Shown one piece after another: positions 8,378-21,160 of a DNA stretch of 64,000 nucleotides. This DNA is from Cokeromyces recurvatus (lineage: Eukaryota > Mucoromycota > Mucoromycetes > Mucorales > Mucoraceae). The position numbers were made by a program, and so were the translations under genes. Location of the stretch: assembly GCF_025118155.1 (NCBI RefSeq), contig NW_026251391.1, positions 375,501 to 439,500 on the forward strand, read 5' to 3'. Within the stretch, counting starts at the first letter, position 1. Each line of letters starts with the position of its first letter. Below the pieces are notes generated by a model, which made no database searches, was not told the origin of the DNA, and worked only from the letters and a program-made list of their open reading frames with translations.

Positions 8378-10104
8378 TTACAAATCTAGCATGTTTATAA
8401 GCTCTTTTGTATATTTAGCAATTTCATATGATTCTTGTGCTAAATTTCGTTTAGCAATAGAATTTGCGTTTTCTGGTGATTGTGTAAATGATGTATCTCG
8501 TATATGAATAATTTTTCCATTACATTTTTCCAAGTCACTTAAAATAGCATTGCCTTGGTCTTTGTATTCCAATCCTGGACCATTTAAGAATGTCTTTCTA
8601 GATGTTTGGATAATATTGGCTACGATATTAATAATCGAGGTAATAATTTCAAAGAGATTACTATCATTTGTTCTTAGTGCATTTAATAGATTTTGTACTG
8701 ATGATACAATATGATCTGTTTCCATTTTAAGAAATTGCTATTGACAAAATAATCAATTAAGCGGATACATGTTGTATATAATATAATTCTTACCGATAAC
8801 TTTTCAAGACTCATTACATTATTTTCATTTTGCAAAGCGTAAGTACTACTATTATTATTCTTTCCCATCCTACTATTTGGGGTGGTTTCATTTGTTATCA
8901 CAGAAGGTGATTGAGTGTTATTTTCATTATCTGGTGCTGGTCTCATTCCTAAAAGTTTTACAAGTTCTACAATTGTATTCGTAAGGTTCCCAGCTGCAGC
9001 ATCTACTAAGCTCACAGGACTTATACCCATTCCTCCAGCATAATTCTTTGTAGCCGCCAATAAATTCGTTAATTCAGTTGAAAACTTCTTTTTAATATCA
9101 TATAGTATCTCCTGATTTGGTGATGTCAATCCAACATTTACTTCATAGTCTTCTACTTCTGTTGTAATTGCTTTACAAGCCAACACAATAGTTCTCATTG
9201 ATAATAGTACATCAGAAGGTTTACTTGATCTACAAGTATATATATATAAGAATACATTAAGTTATTGCCTTAAAATAAGTAAATAAATATACATACCTTG
9301 ACGTTTTCATTAAGTCATCAATAGCTGCTTGATATTCAATAACAAACTGATGGCCTATTGCACCTTTTGAAATTGGCCTTAAGAAAAATTCTTTCGATAA
9401 ATCTTGTTGATCCAAATTAATTGATTGAACTTTAAAACTTCGAAGTTCCGTACTAGCACTTTCATATTTTCTTTTCCATGATTTAGTCTATCATATATTC
9501 ATCAATACATATCACTCAATTATTTTAAAATCACTACCTCTTGAGTTAGATGTCGAATTTCATTATTTGCTTCTTCATTTTGAAGTCTTAATGCTTCATT
9601 TTTACTTGATAAATTTTTAAGCTCATCAATTAGTTGTTTAATTTCAGCTTTCACTTCTCGAACAGCCTAAAATATTAGATATGAATATCTTGATTTTCCC
9701 ATGTGATTTTTCTATAAAAATAATATACCAATTGTTGTTCATTGTATTCTTTTGCTAATTGTGTATATCTATTATCTAAATTTGTATATTCATCCTGCAT
9801 TTGCTTTATCTTTAATTGTTGTTCTTTATCAGAAGACTTTTGTATTCAAAAAAAAAAAAAGTTAAGACATTTAATTCATTACTTTTATATAGAATATACT
9901 ACTTACTGATTGTCTTGTGCCTGAATTGTTTAATTGAGTTGCATTCTATCATTAGCTATGTTGTTAATATAATATCTTTCCTTCCTCTCTTTCATGACAA
10001 CTTACTTCTAAAGACAATTCTAACATTTTAATACGTTTCGTCATAGATAGCATTTTTGTTTCATATTCATATTTCAAATGCTCAATATCTGTAGACACAT
10101 TTTG

Positions 10105-10141
<37 letters not shown>

Positions 10142-11130
10142 CAAATAAATAATTAGTACAAAATAAATATAAATATATACATATATGTATACATATAAAT
10201 ATAATTTTTTATATTTACATCTGTGTTATGATGGTTCAAACTATCTGTTTGTAGTGGTTTTACCATATTACCCAAGTCAGCCATTAAACTATCTATTGAT
10301 TGTGTATTGCCATTTTCTGTCATAGGTAATTGACCATTATTTTCGTCATCAAGGTAATCGACAGATTCAACATTCATCATTCCTTTTACAGGTATTATAT
10401 TTGTTGTATGTGCTTTTGTATCATTATGTTTTGGTTTAGGTAAAGGTGGTAACTTTGTTGATACATTAGTTTTGGACAACATTTTTTTTTTCTTTTTTTT
10501 AATATTACCTCCTCTTCTGACATCAAAATATGAGAGTATCTGCGTTTAATTTCATGATATACATCACTCGCGAGATCCTGAAATCGTGTAGTTGGTAAGG
10601 TAGCTAACTTTTGTCTAGCTTGGTTTCTTCTTGGATGAAAATCATCTCTTACAGGTAAAAAGGACTCTATCAAATACATGTAAGTAAATTAAAGTAGGTA
10701 ACAATAAAGCAACGTACTATGATTGTCCAAATTTCTTCTTATTAACTCATCATAAACATCCGTAGCTAATTCATGAAACTGCAGATTATTTAACCTTGAC
10801 AACTTTTGTCTCGCTGCTGTTCTTTGAGAAGAGACGCCCTCAGATGCCTCTTTAATAATCGTGTAAATGATTTGTTAGACCTTTCCCCCTTCTCCTTTAT
10901 TTTTTGATATATATATTATAAATACCTTTTGATAAGATATTTGTTAAATATTTTTCTAGTTCTACAAAATATATTTTTGCAGAAGATTCTTGTATTGATG
11001 AATTTATAGTTTGTCTACTTGAAGAAGTTGAAACTGAAGTAGCTGATTGTGTTTTTGACATTTTATTTCTAATATCCCATTCTTCTTGAGAAGAAACGGA
11101 ATGAGGTGGAGATCTACTCTGTAACGCCAT
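8378..11130 (-). CDS. SPA2: Spa2-like polarisome scaffold (SHD repeats)
   Basis: Multi-exon gene. The N-terminal exon (11130-10926) starts MALQSRSPPHSV. The next two exons each carry one Spa2-homology repeat: TAARQKLSRLNNLQFHEL (exon 10849-10718) and NQARQKLATLPTTRFQDL (exon from about 10657 to 10509). Later exons encode an acidic linker, then coiled coil (10100-9310, with EIKQLIDELKNLSSKNEAL), then a C-terminal helical domain (9230-8821 and 8740-8378) of the GIT1/Spa2 type, ending NMLDL. One intron contains a 36-T run (10106-10141). Spa2 proteins hold formin and MAPK components at growing tips. The family is clear from the twin repeats; internal exon edges around 10500-9300 are approximate. 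Confidence 0.85.
10106..10141. repeat. T36 homopolymer in SPA2 intron
   Basis: Thirty-six T on the + strand inside an intron of the minus-strand SPA2 gene, thus poly-A in the pre-mRNA. Confidence 0.88.
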
Positions 11131-11301
11131 TCCTTTTTAAATTTAATAATAATTTATATTAAAGAAGGAGAAAAAAGAAGAAAGAAAGAAAGGAAGAAAG
11201 AAAAAGAAAAAAAAAAAACTTGTGTTCTTTTGATGTGAGCATGCTTTTTTAGTAGTAAACAAAACAAAGTAAATAAATAAAACTCCGTTAATATTAATTT
11301 T

Positions 11302-13490
11302 TTAGTGTAAATTTTCTGAAATTCTATCTAAGATTTGTCTCGCTTCTTCATGATACTAAAAAAAAAAAAAAAAAAAAATCAAATTGTTTGTTTGTTTCCT
11401 CATTAAAGCCTACTTACAGGATATCTCGAATTTAATGCAGTATTAGCATATTTTTTTGCTTCAGAAAAATTGCTCTCATTTACAGCAAATTTTGCTAAAC
11501 AAATACTGATTTCTGCCAACTCGTCTGTTATATTCTAAAATAAAATAAAATAAATGAAATAAATAAAATAAAATATAATAACCGACTTACACTTAATTTG
11601 TTTGATTGTTCCCATATTTTATGATAATAAGGAATAGCTACATGTATTTTCCCCATTTCTTGAAATATTCTACCCAATTGTATAGTGGCTGTGCTATCTA
11701 CTTCATCTTCACAAATGATAGCCTTTCTATTACAATATTCAACATCATTTCCTCGTCCTAGAGCTCCATAACAAGTCGCTAATACTTTCCACATTCTAGC
11801 ATCAGTGGGTCGAAAATCGGTTGCTTTCTGATAATAATAAACAGCTTCATTAGGTAATTTTCTCACTTCAAAGGCCTGTCCTAATCCATACCAAGCTCTA
11901 TAATCACGATTATCTATACCTATTTATTTATTTAAATATATGCAAGTTAACTACAATCTAAACAACACCACTTACTAATGGCACGTCTATAGCATTCAAT
12001 TGCAACACTTGTATCTTTAAGTTCAATATAATCATGTCCGAGTAATATCCATGCCAGAAGATAGCTTCTATTTAATTTCAATGCTCTCTTAAAATATTCT
12101 ATTGATTCTGGTATCTCTCCTTTCAAATTATAGTAATTTGCTAAATACAAATAAGATAAAGAAAGACTATCTTTCTCTCTTTCTTCCTCATACCTTTTAC
12201 ACAACATGCTTCTGGAGTATATTTATCAATTCTATCACATTCTAATGCAAGTATACATAATTTATCTTTAGCCATTCTTAAATGAAGTAAATTTGAATAA
12301 ATGTCCATATCTTCTAATCGTGAAGGATGTAACCTTCGAAGTTCTTCAAAAAAGTATAAAGATTCATTATATTCTAAATAATAGATGCAAATGTATACAT
12401 GTTCAGTATATTCAATGTATACACGAGGTTATCTTTTACCCATATTATCGTAAAATAAGATTGCACATTGAGATAGAATATAAGCACTATTTGGAAAATA
12501 TCGGTGTAAAGGTGACATAAAGGTTCTAAAGAGTTCAATAGGTTGATATAGATCAATACATAGTTTAGTGAAAAAGAGGTTCTTCATGATACTTCCTCTA
12601 AAATTTCGATTTAATAAATTTTGTATGTCTATAAACATTTTTCTATTTTCTATTAAAGATGCCAACTCCATCCAAGCAGACCAATTAAATTCATAAGCCT
12701 GAATTGATTTTAATAACACTGTTGCTGCTTTCAAACTAGATTTACGTCTCTTTAACACTATTCCATAACTAAGAAAGAGATGAACATGTAATCTACTCTT
12801 TTTTTTTTTTTTTTAACAAAATAAATAAATCTATTTACAGATATAACGTAAAAGCGTCTAAATTATCTTTCTCATAGTCTTCAGATAGTTCCTCATATAT
12901 AGAATTTAATTCTGGATTTTCAGCTGTGTTATCTTCTTTTGAATTTAATATATCTTGAGTTAATTCTTCTTTATGCTTTTCACCAGACTATATATGACAC
13001 GCGTTAATTTGGATTCTATATAAATATATATCTATACACACACATGCATTTTCTCATACCAAATATCTTGCATAAAGCCTTAGGAAATACAGTTTAGATG
13101 ACTTTGAATCACCTAATACATCCCTAACACGATCAAATTGTCTCATTTGAAATAATGTTTTTGCAAATTGATATTTATTATATTCATATTCTGAAAGCGG
13201 TGGTAATGAAGATTCATAATCTGTGTGATAAGTAGATACTACTTTTAAATGAACATCATTATTTGTAAATGGTATTTTTGTATCAAGTAGTTCATCTTTA
13301 ATTCCGTCTAGTATTTCACAAGCCCTATATTTATAGTTGTCATAAACATTTTCATTTTTTTTTCCTTTTTTCTTCGTACTGAATCTGTTTACCATTTAGC
13401 AGAATTAAACAAACAGCGTTCTGAACAAATAATAACAGCCTGTTGTAATTGTACTTTAAAGGATCTAATTGCTTCACTTGTGATAACCAT
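11302..13490 (-). CDS. CDC23: Anaphase-promoting complex subunit 8 / Cdc23 (TPR)
   Basis: Several exons. Exon 1 (13490-13393) gives MVITSEAIRSFKVQLQ and joins in phase to exon 2 (13324-13060) across a short intron to read SAKWACEILDGIKDELL, typical of the Cdc23 N-terminus. The middle and C-terminal exons hold tandem TPRs, including YLANYYNLKGEIPESIEYF, AWILLGHDYIELKDTSVAI, AWYGLGQAFEVRKLPNEAV and MWKVLATCYGALGRGNDV. The final exon ends DRISENLH with stop at 11302-11304. The protein is a structural subunit of the APC/C ubiquitin ligase. The start was chosen because this exon is needed to give the conserved first helix. Divergently oriented to the hydroxylase gene at 14298. Confidence 0.88.
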
Positions 13491-14297
13491 AATGTATGTA
13501 AAAATGATAAATAAATTTTGTATTTCTTTCTCTCTCTCACTCTCTCTCACTATTTTCTTTTCTTTCCTTTTCCTTTTCTTTTTCTTTTTTCCTTTTTTTT
13601 ATTTCCTTTTTTTTTTTTTTTTTTTTTTTTTTTTGAGAATCAGTCACTACAACCCATCTATGGTGAATCCAGTCACATATGATTGTTTGATATGACATAT
13701 ATAATTTTGGTTTATTCTCTTTTTAATAAGATTCATAATCTAAGCTTTCTAATACAACATGTCATAATGCTTATTATCTAGTGCTGTCTTTCGTATTATA
13801 ATAACGTAATTAATAATTGATCAAAGAAACTTTTCTTGATCGCAATACCACACTTCAATAGTGGCGGCGAAAATAATAAATTTATTTGAAACCTTCAACA
13901 TCGATCCATAATAATAATAATTTGATGATTAATAATTCTTTAAAGTTCTTCATAAATACTTTGGATTTAATTAATAAAAGAAACAAAAAAAAAAAACAGT
14001 TCAGGCCTAAAACACAAAGGAAGAAAAAAAAATATTCTTTTTTTTTTAATATGATTTTGATTTTTTTTTTTTGTAAAAAAAAAAAGGAACTGTAGTCATG
14101 GTAATGGTTTCGGTTCAAATTCCGCCAAGATGGCTATCATCATACGATGCATTGTTGAAACCTACTACTTGTTGTGGCTTTAATTTATAGAAAAAAAAGA
14201 AGTTATATAAATATATATAATTTGATAAAGACAAAAAAAAAAGTTTTTTTTTTCTTTAATTTTTCTTTTTTTTAATTCAACTGTATAATATCTTAAA
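13491..14297. other. Shared upstream region of CDC23 and deoxyhypusine hydroxylase
   Basis: 807 bp between two divergent genes. It contains a 150-bp pyrimidine tract on the + strand (about 13520-13635) ending in a run of over 20 T, and further A/T runs at 13985-14083. Short open frames here are low complexity and not credible genes. Confidence 0.7.
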
Positions 14298-15415
14298 ATG
14301 CTTGACAAATCAAAGATTAATTATCAATATCTTGAAGATACCCTCCTTAATACTTCTGGCAAAGTACCTCTTGCTGAACGCTTCCGTACTCTTTTCACTT
14401 TAAAGAACATTGCTGATGATAAAGCAGTTGATATCATGGCTAAGAGTAAGTAATGATTAACAAATCATGTATGCATATATATATATATATATGTGTGTGT
14501 GTATGGGAAAAAAAAAAGAGAAAGGGTTATTATTATAATAATATCCCCTCTCTTCCTCTTTTATAAAAATAGTCTATATGTATTAAAATTTTTATATATA
14601 TGTATATAGCCTTTAATGACAAGTCAGCTCTTTTAAAACATGAAGTCGCTTACTGTATTGGACAAACTGGTAATCCTCATGCCAACAAGATTCTTGAAGA
14701 AGTTCTTGCTGATCCTAATCAACACGTTATGGTACGTCATGAAGCAGCTGAAGCCATGGGAGCTCTTGGGTTCCCCGAGTTCCTTCCTATCCTTGAGAAA
14801 TATTCCAAGGAGTGTGATCAAGCTATTGTAGATACCTGTGTTCTTGCTATTGATAGAATTAACTATGTCAATGATCCTGCTAATAAAAAGGAGAATGAAT
14901 ACAAGAGTGCTTACTCCTCTGTTGATCCTGCTCCTCCTACCTTGGAGACAAAGGATGTTCAAGTCTTGGGTCAAGAATTGATTGATCCTAATCTCTCTCT
15001 CTTCAAGAGATATAGAGCCATGTTTGCCCTTCGTGAAATCGGTACCACAGAGGCTGTACTTGCCCTCTGTGAGGGTCTCAAGGACAAGACCTCTGCTCTC
15101 TTCCGTCATGAAGTCGCCTATGTTCTTGGTCAAATGCAAAACCCTGCCTCTGTCCCCGCTCTTACTGAATCCCTTAAGAATAAGGAAGAAGTCCACATGG
15201 TACGCCATGAAGCCGCTGAAGCTCTTGGCTCTGTTGCTAGTCCTGAAGTCTTTGAAGTCTTGAATGAATTCAAGAATGATCCTGAACAAGTCGTTGCTGA
15301 ATCTTGTATTGTTGCCCTTGATATGTTTGAATATGAAAACAGTGGTGCTTTCCAATATGCTGATAGTCTTGAAAAGCAAAACATGCACTCTCTTAAGCTC
15401 GCTACTGGTTATTAA
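14298..15415 (+). CDS. LIA1: Deoxyhypusine hydroxylase (HEAT-repeat)
   Basis: Two exons: 14298-14445 and 14610-15415, 317 aa, phase closes. The enzyme hydroxylates deoxyhypusine in eIF5A, completing hypusine. It is all HEAT-like repeats and contains the four His-Glu pairs that bind the di-iron centre: LLKHEVAY and VRHEAAEA in the first half, FRHEVAY and VRHEAAEA in the second. The twofold symmetry of the two halves is visible. Length matches the fungal family (about 300-330 aa). Codon use is richer in C-ending codons than in neighbours, consistent with good expression. A 251-codon open frame on the opposite strand is a shadow of this bias. Confidence 0.95.
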
Positions 15416-15967
15416 AAAAATAGATTGTATAGAATTTTTTTTTTTTTATTATTAGATGTCTTATCTTTCTTGATGAATACTTTAATGTATACATAATTTT
15501 CTTTTCTTTTTTTTTCTTTCAAGCATTGTTATAATTTACTTATTATTACTACCTTTTAATACTATTATTCAATAAAGTTTACTCATTAGAAATTAAATAA
15601 ACTTAAGCTTATTTGTTTGTTTGACATTCGTTGTAGTGTGACATAGCTTATTCTTGTGTAACGTCTTGCATAAGAGTGATCCTACATGAATTTGACCCTT
15701 TTTTATATTTATTTGAATTAATTTATTTATTTACAGAATATGTATATAGAAATAGGTGGTGAATTATATTATAGGGAAATAAAACAATGATATATGAGTA
15801 AGAAAAAAAAAAAAAAGTCAATGTATCATTTTCATTTTTTTCTTTTCTTTTTTTTGTTAAGTTGCTTATTATATGATAGTAGGCTGTTGTGTTTGTTCCA
15901 TATGATATGTGTCTTCTTCACCCTTTTTCTCTCTTTCTTTTCTTTTTCTTTTTTTTTTCTTTTATTT
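15416..15967. other. Convergent intergenic region
   Basis: 552 bp between two gene 3' ends. It contains AATAAA-like signals, T-rich runs and no gene I can support. Low-complexity frames at 15794-15985 and 15832-16062 are artefacts. Confidence 0.7.
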
Positions 15968-17802
15968 TTAATAAATCTTTTGTAATTGATCATGAAGTTG
16001 GTATTTTTTTGATGAAATAGCAATTGAAGCTCTTTTGTTTCCTTTTGACTTTGGCTTATCATAAATATGACACTAAGATGATAATGACATGAGCCATCTT
16101 TTCTCTTTCTCTTTTGAATATATATATATATATATATATATTCTTACCTTATGTGCATGTCGATACCAAAGAACACTATTTTTACGCTTAGAGTTGCAGA
16201 TAGGGACAAATTGTTTACATTGATGACATAAGCCTTCAACCACATCATGCTCTCCTGCACGTTGTTCTAAGGGATTCTCAAATGGTTTCCCAGAAACAGA
16301 AGAGATACCATGATAGAATTGTTTATGATACCAAAACGCACTGTTCTTTAATTGCAACCATTTACCAGGTTTACATGTATCACAATATCCTTCTTTCATT
16401 TGACCCGTGTATCGAACCCATTTTGGAGTATATTGATCATCTTCAAAGCGTAACTTTTGACGACGAGGGATCGCATTTGGATCCTTTTTAGCTGCTTTAA
16501 GATCAGCTTCTGTAATGATAGGATAATCTTCAGCAGTAGCAGTAGTAGTAGTAATAGAATCATCTATCGGTGATAATGAACTAGAACTAGAATTGCTTTC
16601 TAAAACAGGGTTCATTTCTTTTTCTTTTTCTCTTCCTTCATTTTCATTTTCATCATCATCATCATCATCATCATTATCTTCTTTTACACGCTTTCGCTTA
16701 GGATAATTTAACAAGACTTGTTCTTTTTTATAAATGAAGAAGTTGGATTCTTTTGTCTTTTAAGTTTACAACTAGGTTGATTTAGTAATTGAATACGATG
16801 ATTCGAGTTTACTTTACGATTCCATGTAGAGATATCTAAGGGAGTTGCAACACTTGAACGTCGACTCAAGATACCAGACATAGGTAATGGACATAGATTA
16901 GGATAAGTCATCATCTTTGTTAATCCTTCGTGATTCCATGATGTCTGTTGTTGAGTTGACAGAGTATGATCAGGGAAACTATCCAATTGTTGAGAATAGA
17001 ATCGTTTTCGACCGGTGGCCAAGGGATAATCATGGATAGTTGATAAAAATGAATTTGTTGATAAATAATTATTATCTTCTTGATTAGGATCATCTTTTTG
17101 AATGGGGGATATTTGTGATGTATCAGACCAAGGCATTTGATTGAAAGTGATTGAGATTGGAGCAGGAGCAGGAGCAGGAGGAGGAGGAGGGGTACTGTTG
17201 GGTGTTGTTGTAGCCGAACTTATTTTTTTTTGCATATTGGATAATTGATTACATGATGTCTCTGTTAAAAAGATATTAGGCATAGATGCTCTATGTAACA
17301 TAGTATGGTGTGTTGATGGTATATGCGCTTCGTTTTCTATTACAGCAGTTAGGGCTGATTTAGGATGATTCGTTGTAGCATAGGATTGAGCAGGGAACTT
17401 GAATTGTCGTTGTTCAGATGTTAATAATAATTCTTGTTCCAGGGATAAATAGGGTGAAGTTTTAGTATAATCATTTTCAAATAATGAAGAAGAGAATTGA
17501 CGGAGATCAAAATCATTGAAACCACCACTAATAGCAACTGAATGTCGTCTGGTAAAATTTGCATTATTATTATTATTTTTCGGCAAGTCCAAAGTACCAG
17601 CAGCAGCAGCAGCAGTAATAGTAGTTGTCGTAGTATTGGTAATAGCAGGATCTTCTTCTTTAGTAAAGTTAAACATAGGATCTAATAGTGGGGTATTTTG
17701 AGATGCTTGTTGATTATTTGATGATGCTATATCAAAATTTACAAGATCTATTACAAATGTGTGTATATAAAGATGTTATTATAAGAATATCATGGGAATT
17801 CA

Positions 17803-17833
<31 letters not shown>

Positions 17834-18274
17834 CTTTTCCTTTTTTCTTTTACCTTGATTAAAATTAAATTCAGTATTTGCAGACGAGAATATAGAAGTT
17901 GGTGTAGGAAAGGCATTTGAATTACAATTTGATAAAGGATGATATTCATCAAATGATTGATTATTAGGAGCAGCAGCAGCAGCAGTAGTAGTAGTAGCCA
18001 TAGTAGTAGAAGTAGTAGAAGTAGTATTTGTATTAGCATCTGTAGTAGCTATAGTAGGAGAAACTAATGCAGCATTAAAATTTAATGTATTAAATATATC
18101 CATTGCTAAAGCATCAGTAGTATTTATTTGTCCAGAATCATTAAAGCCAATTATAGCAGAAGGATTATTATTGTTATTATTATTGTTATTTGATGACAAT
18201 AGAGCATAAATATCTTGTTCTGTTTGTTGTTGTTGTTGTTGTTGTTGTTGTTGCACTGTCAAATTATCATACAT
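15968..18274 (-). CDS. Fungal transcription regulator with Rua1_C (DUF4451) domain
   Basis: Four exons, phases closing to about 690 aa: 18274-17854, 17747-16770, 16716-16148, 16072-15968. The N-terminal half is low complexity (Q10, N9, T and A runs, P/A repeats). The C-terminus carries the Rua1_C domain: YTPKWVRYTGQMKEGYC, LKNSAFWYHKQFYHGIS, VEGLCHQCKQF, KRKNSVLWYRHAHKCHIY, with two CxxC pairs and nearby His that likely bind zinc. A basic PKRKRVK precedes it and may be a nuclear signal. Rua1 of Ustilago controls a glycolipid cluster; the target here is unknown. The 53-nt intron 16769-16717 is inferred because the frame otherwise breaks at KKNKSC; splicing restores it. Intron 1 contains a run of about 30 A (minus strand). 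Confidence 0.8.
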
Positions 18275-18602
18275 ATTTTATTGTATCAAGTATTTAATAA
18301 AATAAGAAAAAGAAAGTTTAAAGGAAAAAAAAAAAAAAAAGAAAATATGTATAAAAATAAATCTGTTTAAAAAAGAAAATGTAAAAAAGAAAAAGAACAA
18401 AAAAAAAAAAAAAAAAAAAAACAAAAAGTAAGTCCTTTTTTTAATTATTACTGGTTTTTTTTTCCATAAAAAATCGAAGTTTTATTTGCTCCCAATCAAA
18501 TTCTCTTTCGTAGTATCCATACTCAAAAAAGCTGTAAATAATGAATCAAACTTACTTGTAGTAGTTGATGTTGATATTGATATTGATATTGATGTTGTTG
18601 TC

Positions 18603-18603
<1 letters not shown>

Positions 18604-18644
<41 letters not shown>
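18604..18644. repeat. T41 homopolymer
   Basis: Uninterrupted run of 41 T on the + strand, upstream of the Rua1-type gene. The exact length may be unreliable in an assembly. Confidence 0.9.
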
Positions 18645-18645
<1 letters not shown>

Positions 18646-21056
18646 ATTGAATACTGCCTAAGTGTAAAATATCATAGCGAAAAATAAATTGTTTAAACTG
18701 CAGAAAACAGGCTACTAGTTTTCGTCTTGCAAATATTTCATTGAATATAAAAGTTTTACTTCTTGAAGTGATTAGAAATCAACACTATTTTGGTTTAATA
18801 AGAATTATTGTTTTCTCGTTCTACTTTTGTAATTACTCAACTTATCAGGAAAATAATCATGTTCAGAGCTTTCTTCACTTATAAATATATCTTGTGGTAA
18901 CGGGCGAATAAGTAAATAAGTAAGTAAAGAAAAAAAAAACTTACTTCCTTCTTTAGCAATAGTGAATCGATCGATACTACTACCTTTTTTTTTTTTCTTT
19001 TAGACTTCCTTATTTGCCCCCTTTTCTGTTTTTAACACTTTGTCAAATTGTAAAATTTTAGCCAACTTATAAATTTGCCTTTCAAATAGAGCATAATTAA
19101 AATATTTCGTTTCTAACAACTATTGATATCGTTCTTCTTTCATATCTTGCATTATTAAAAAAGTACTTTCTTGTTTCAAATAGTAAAGACTGAGTTGTAT
19201 AATAATAGGATTGCGCCATTGTTTCTAGGAGTTGATTACTCATGACATTGAGTAATTCATAAAATAAAGTTTTAGATCCTAAAACCCTGTTATGCCTAAG
19301 CAGTAGGACTTTATTATTATTATGACATGGATATACTCTACATAAAAAAGTGAAACAGCTGCATGTATACATTTATAAAATTTCTTACAGACACTACTAG
19401 TTGTTAAACATATCAATTAACAAATTGGTAGATCATCATCGGCCTCATTTTTCATGGTATCATTTTTTTGTTTTGAAACATACCTTATTCCAGACCCTTT
19501 TCCTATCCTCAAGAAAGTAATAAAAGGGGACAGCTCAACTATGCTTTATTCCTTTTTTTTTCTTTTTTTTTTTAAAAAAAAAACCATTCAAAGATGTTGC
19601 TTTAATAGATATAAAAAATAGCTCACAGAGTGTTGAGTTGGCTATTTGTCAAACAACAAAGACATTATTCTTGTTTATTTATTTAAACATCTTCTTGTCA
19701 AGTACAAAGTTGTTTAAATATAAACTCTACGAATAAAATGAGTTCATAAAACATGTACTGTCTCTGAATATGAATTAGCAGGAGAATGTTGAAGTCATGA
19801 TTAGAACGTTTAAAGTATTTCTTCTACTGCAGTAAATTATCAGAGGACATAATATATCTTCTAAATAGAATTATGCCCTTTTTGTATATCATCATAAATA
19901 TATCAATAACATTATGTAATAACGATCAATCATTGATTTTTTCCTTTTTTGTTTAACCCTATACTCAATAGACTTTAATTATCTTCTTTCATTCTCTTTC
20001 CAAGTCATATCATTATCTCTCTTTGAGGCATTAAAAGGTCAACAATGTCTTTTATGTAGCATATTATTTCGTTCTCCACTTTACTGAATTCACTTGATTA
20101 AAACACATTCACCGTCCTTTATACTCTATTTTTTTTTTTTTTTACCCATTTTACCCTCCTTCTTCTATTAATTCACCCTTTATTATAACAGCCTGGAACC
20201 TTTTGAAACTGCTTTTAAGCTTTTTTTGAAACATCGAGTTTTTAATTAAGTTTCTTTTTTTTTATCAATTGACGAAATGCATTTTCATTTTCTTACCAAA
20301 TTATTAAGAAAAAACAATTGATTTTTTTTCTTTTTTCTTTTTTTTTTGTTTTGTTTAGAGAGCTTTACTTTATCAAATAGTGCATTTGTTTTTTTTTTTT
20401 TTAAGAAAAAGAATTTCGTATATTGTTTGGCTCCCCCCAAAAAAAAATCCTATTAACTATTCAAATAAATTAAAACGCCTCAACAAAAAAATAAAATACA
20501 TCCGATAGTCTATCGTGAGTGACCCACTTAGAAGACATGAATAATAGACGGTTATTATAGTCCAGAACAGGTATAACATATTATTTGCACTAGTCATTAA
20601 TTCTTCTTTATTCCACATTTCTCTTGTTAAACACAACAATAGTCTGTTTATTATACTACATGTGTGTTTTCTATTTACTGATTTTATTCAAATTTTGAAT
20701 TGACTTGATTAGGAAAAAATAAACTTTAGATTTGTATATTTGATCCTAACATGAATAAAAAAAAAAAAGCTTTACATCAATATTCATGTTGTGCTTTTAT
20801 ATCTATATATGTATATTAATCATCAAAACTAATGACGTATAATGTTTTCGTTCTTTCTTTCTGTTTTTTTAATCTAAACAGTAAAGAATAGTGTAGTATA
20901 CAATGGATATTATTATATGTATTTATTTAACATGGATCAATTCTATTAGAACATTGTTGAATTATAATATTTTAAATTGGTGCGTATATATACATTTATG
21001 GCATATAATAATAATACAGTGATAAATATGTACATAATCATTGATATATTTGTATG

Positions 21057-21065
21057 AGTGAGTGA

Positions 21066-21097
<32 letters not shown>
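21057..21097. repeat. TGAG/TG microsatellite
   Basis: Short GAGT units running into a (GT)n run of about 14 units, in intergenic DNA downstream of the F-box/WD40 gene. Confidence 0.9.
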
Positions 21098-21100
<3 letters not shown>

Positions 21101-21160
21101 GATATATACAATAAACATCTTTCTCCCTTGCTTGTTTTTTCTCCTTCTTCTTCTTTTCTT

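Larger units (their letters stand above)
18275..21160. other. 2.9-kb gene-poor region
   Basis: No gene I can support. Contents: A-runs near 18325-18420, a 41-T run at 18604-18644 preceded by GATATT repeats (about 18569-18593), scattered T-tracts, and a TG microsatellite at 21057-21097. A 91-codon minus-strand frame at 19097-19372 has no recognisable motif. The part just above 18275 is probably the upstream region of the Rua1-type gene. Confidence 0.65.

Noticed and set aside
13480..14118. Short F/L/K-rich frames upstream of CDC23 and the hydroxylase
   Set aside because: Translations of homopolymer tracts, not genes.
14633..15388. 251-codon open frame antisense to deoxyhypusine hydroxylase
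   Set aside because: It lies fully inside the real gene on the opposite strand; the sense product has complete HEAT/His-Glu motifs, and strong codon bias explains the open antisense frame.
19097..19372. 91-codon minus-strand frame as a gene
   Set aside because: No family motif, no supporting exon, AT-rich background; chance is likely.
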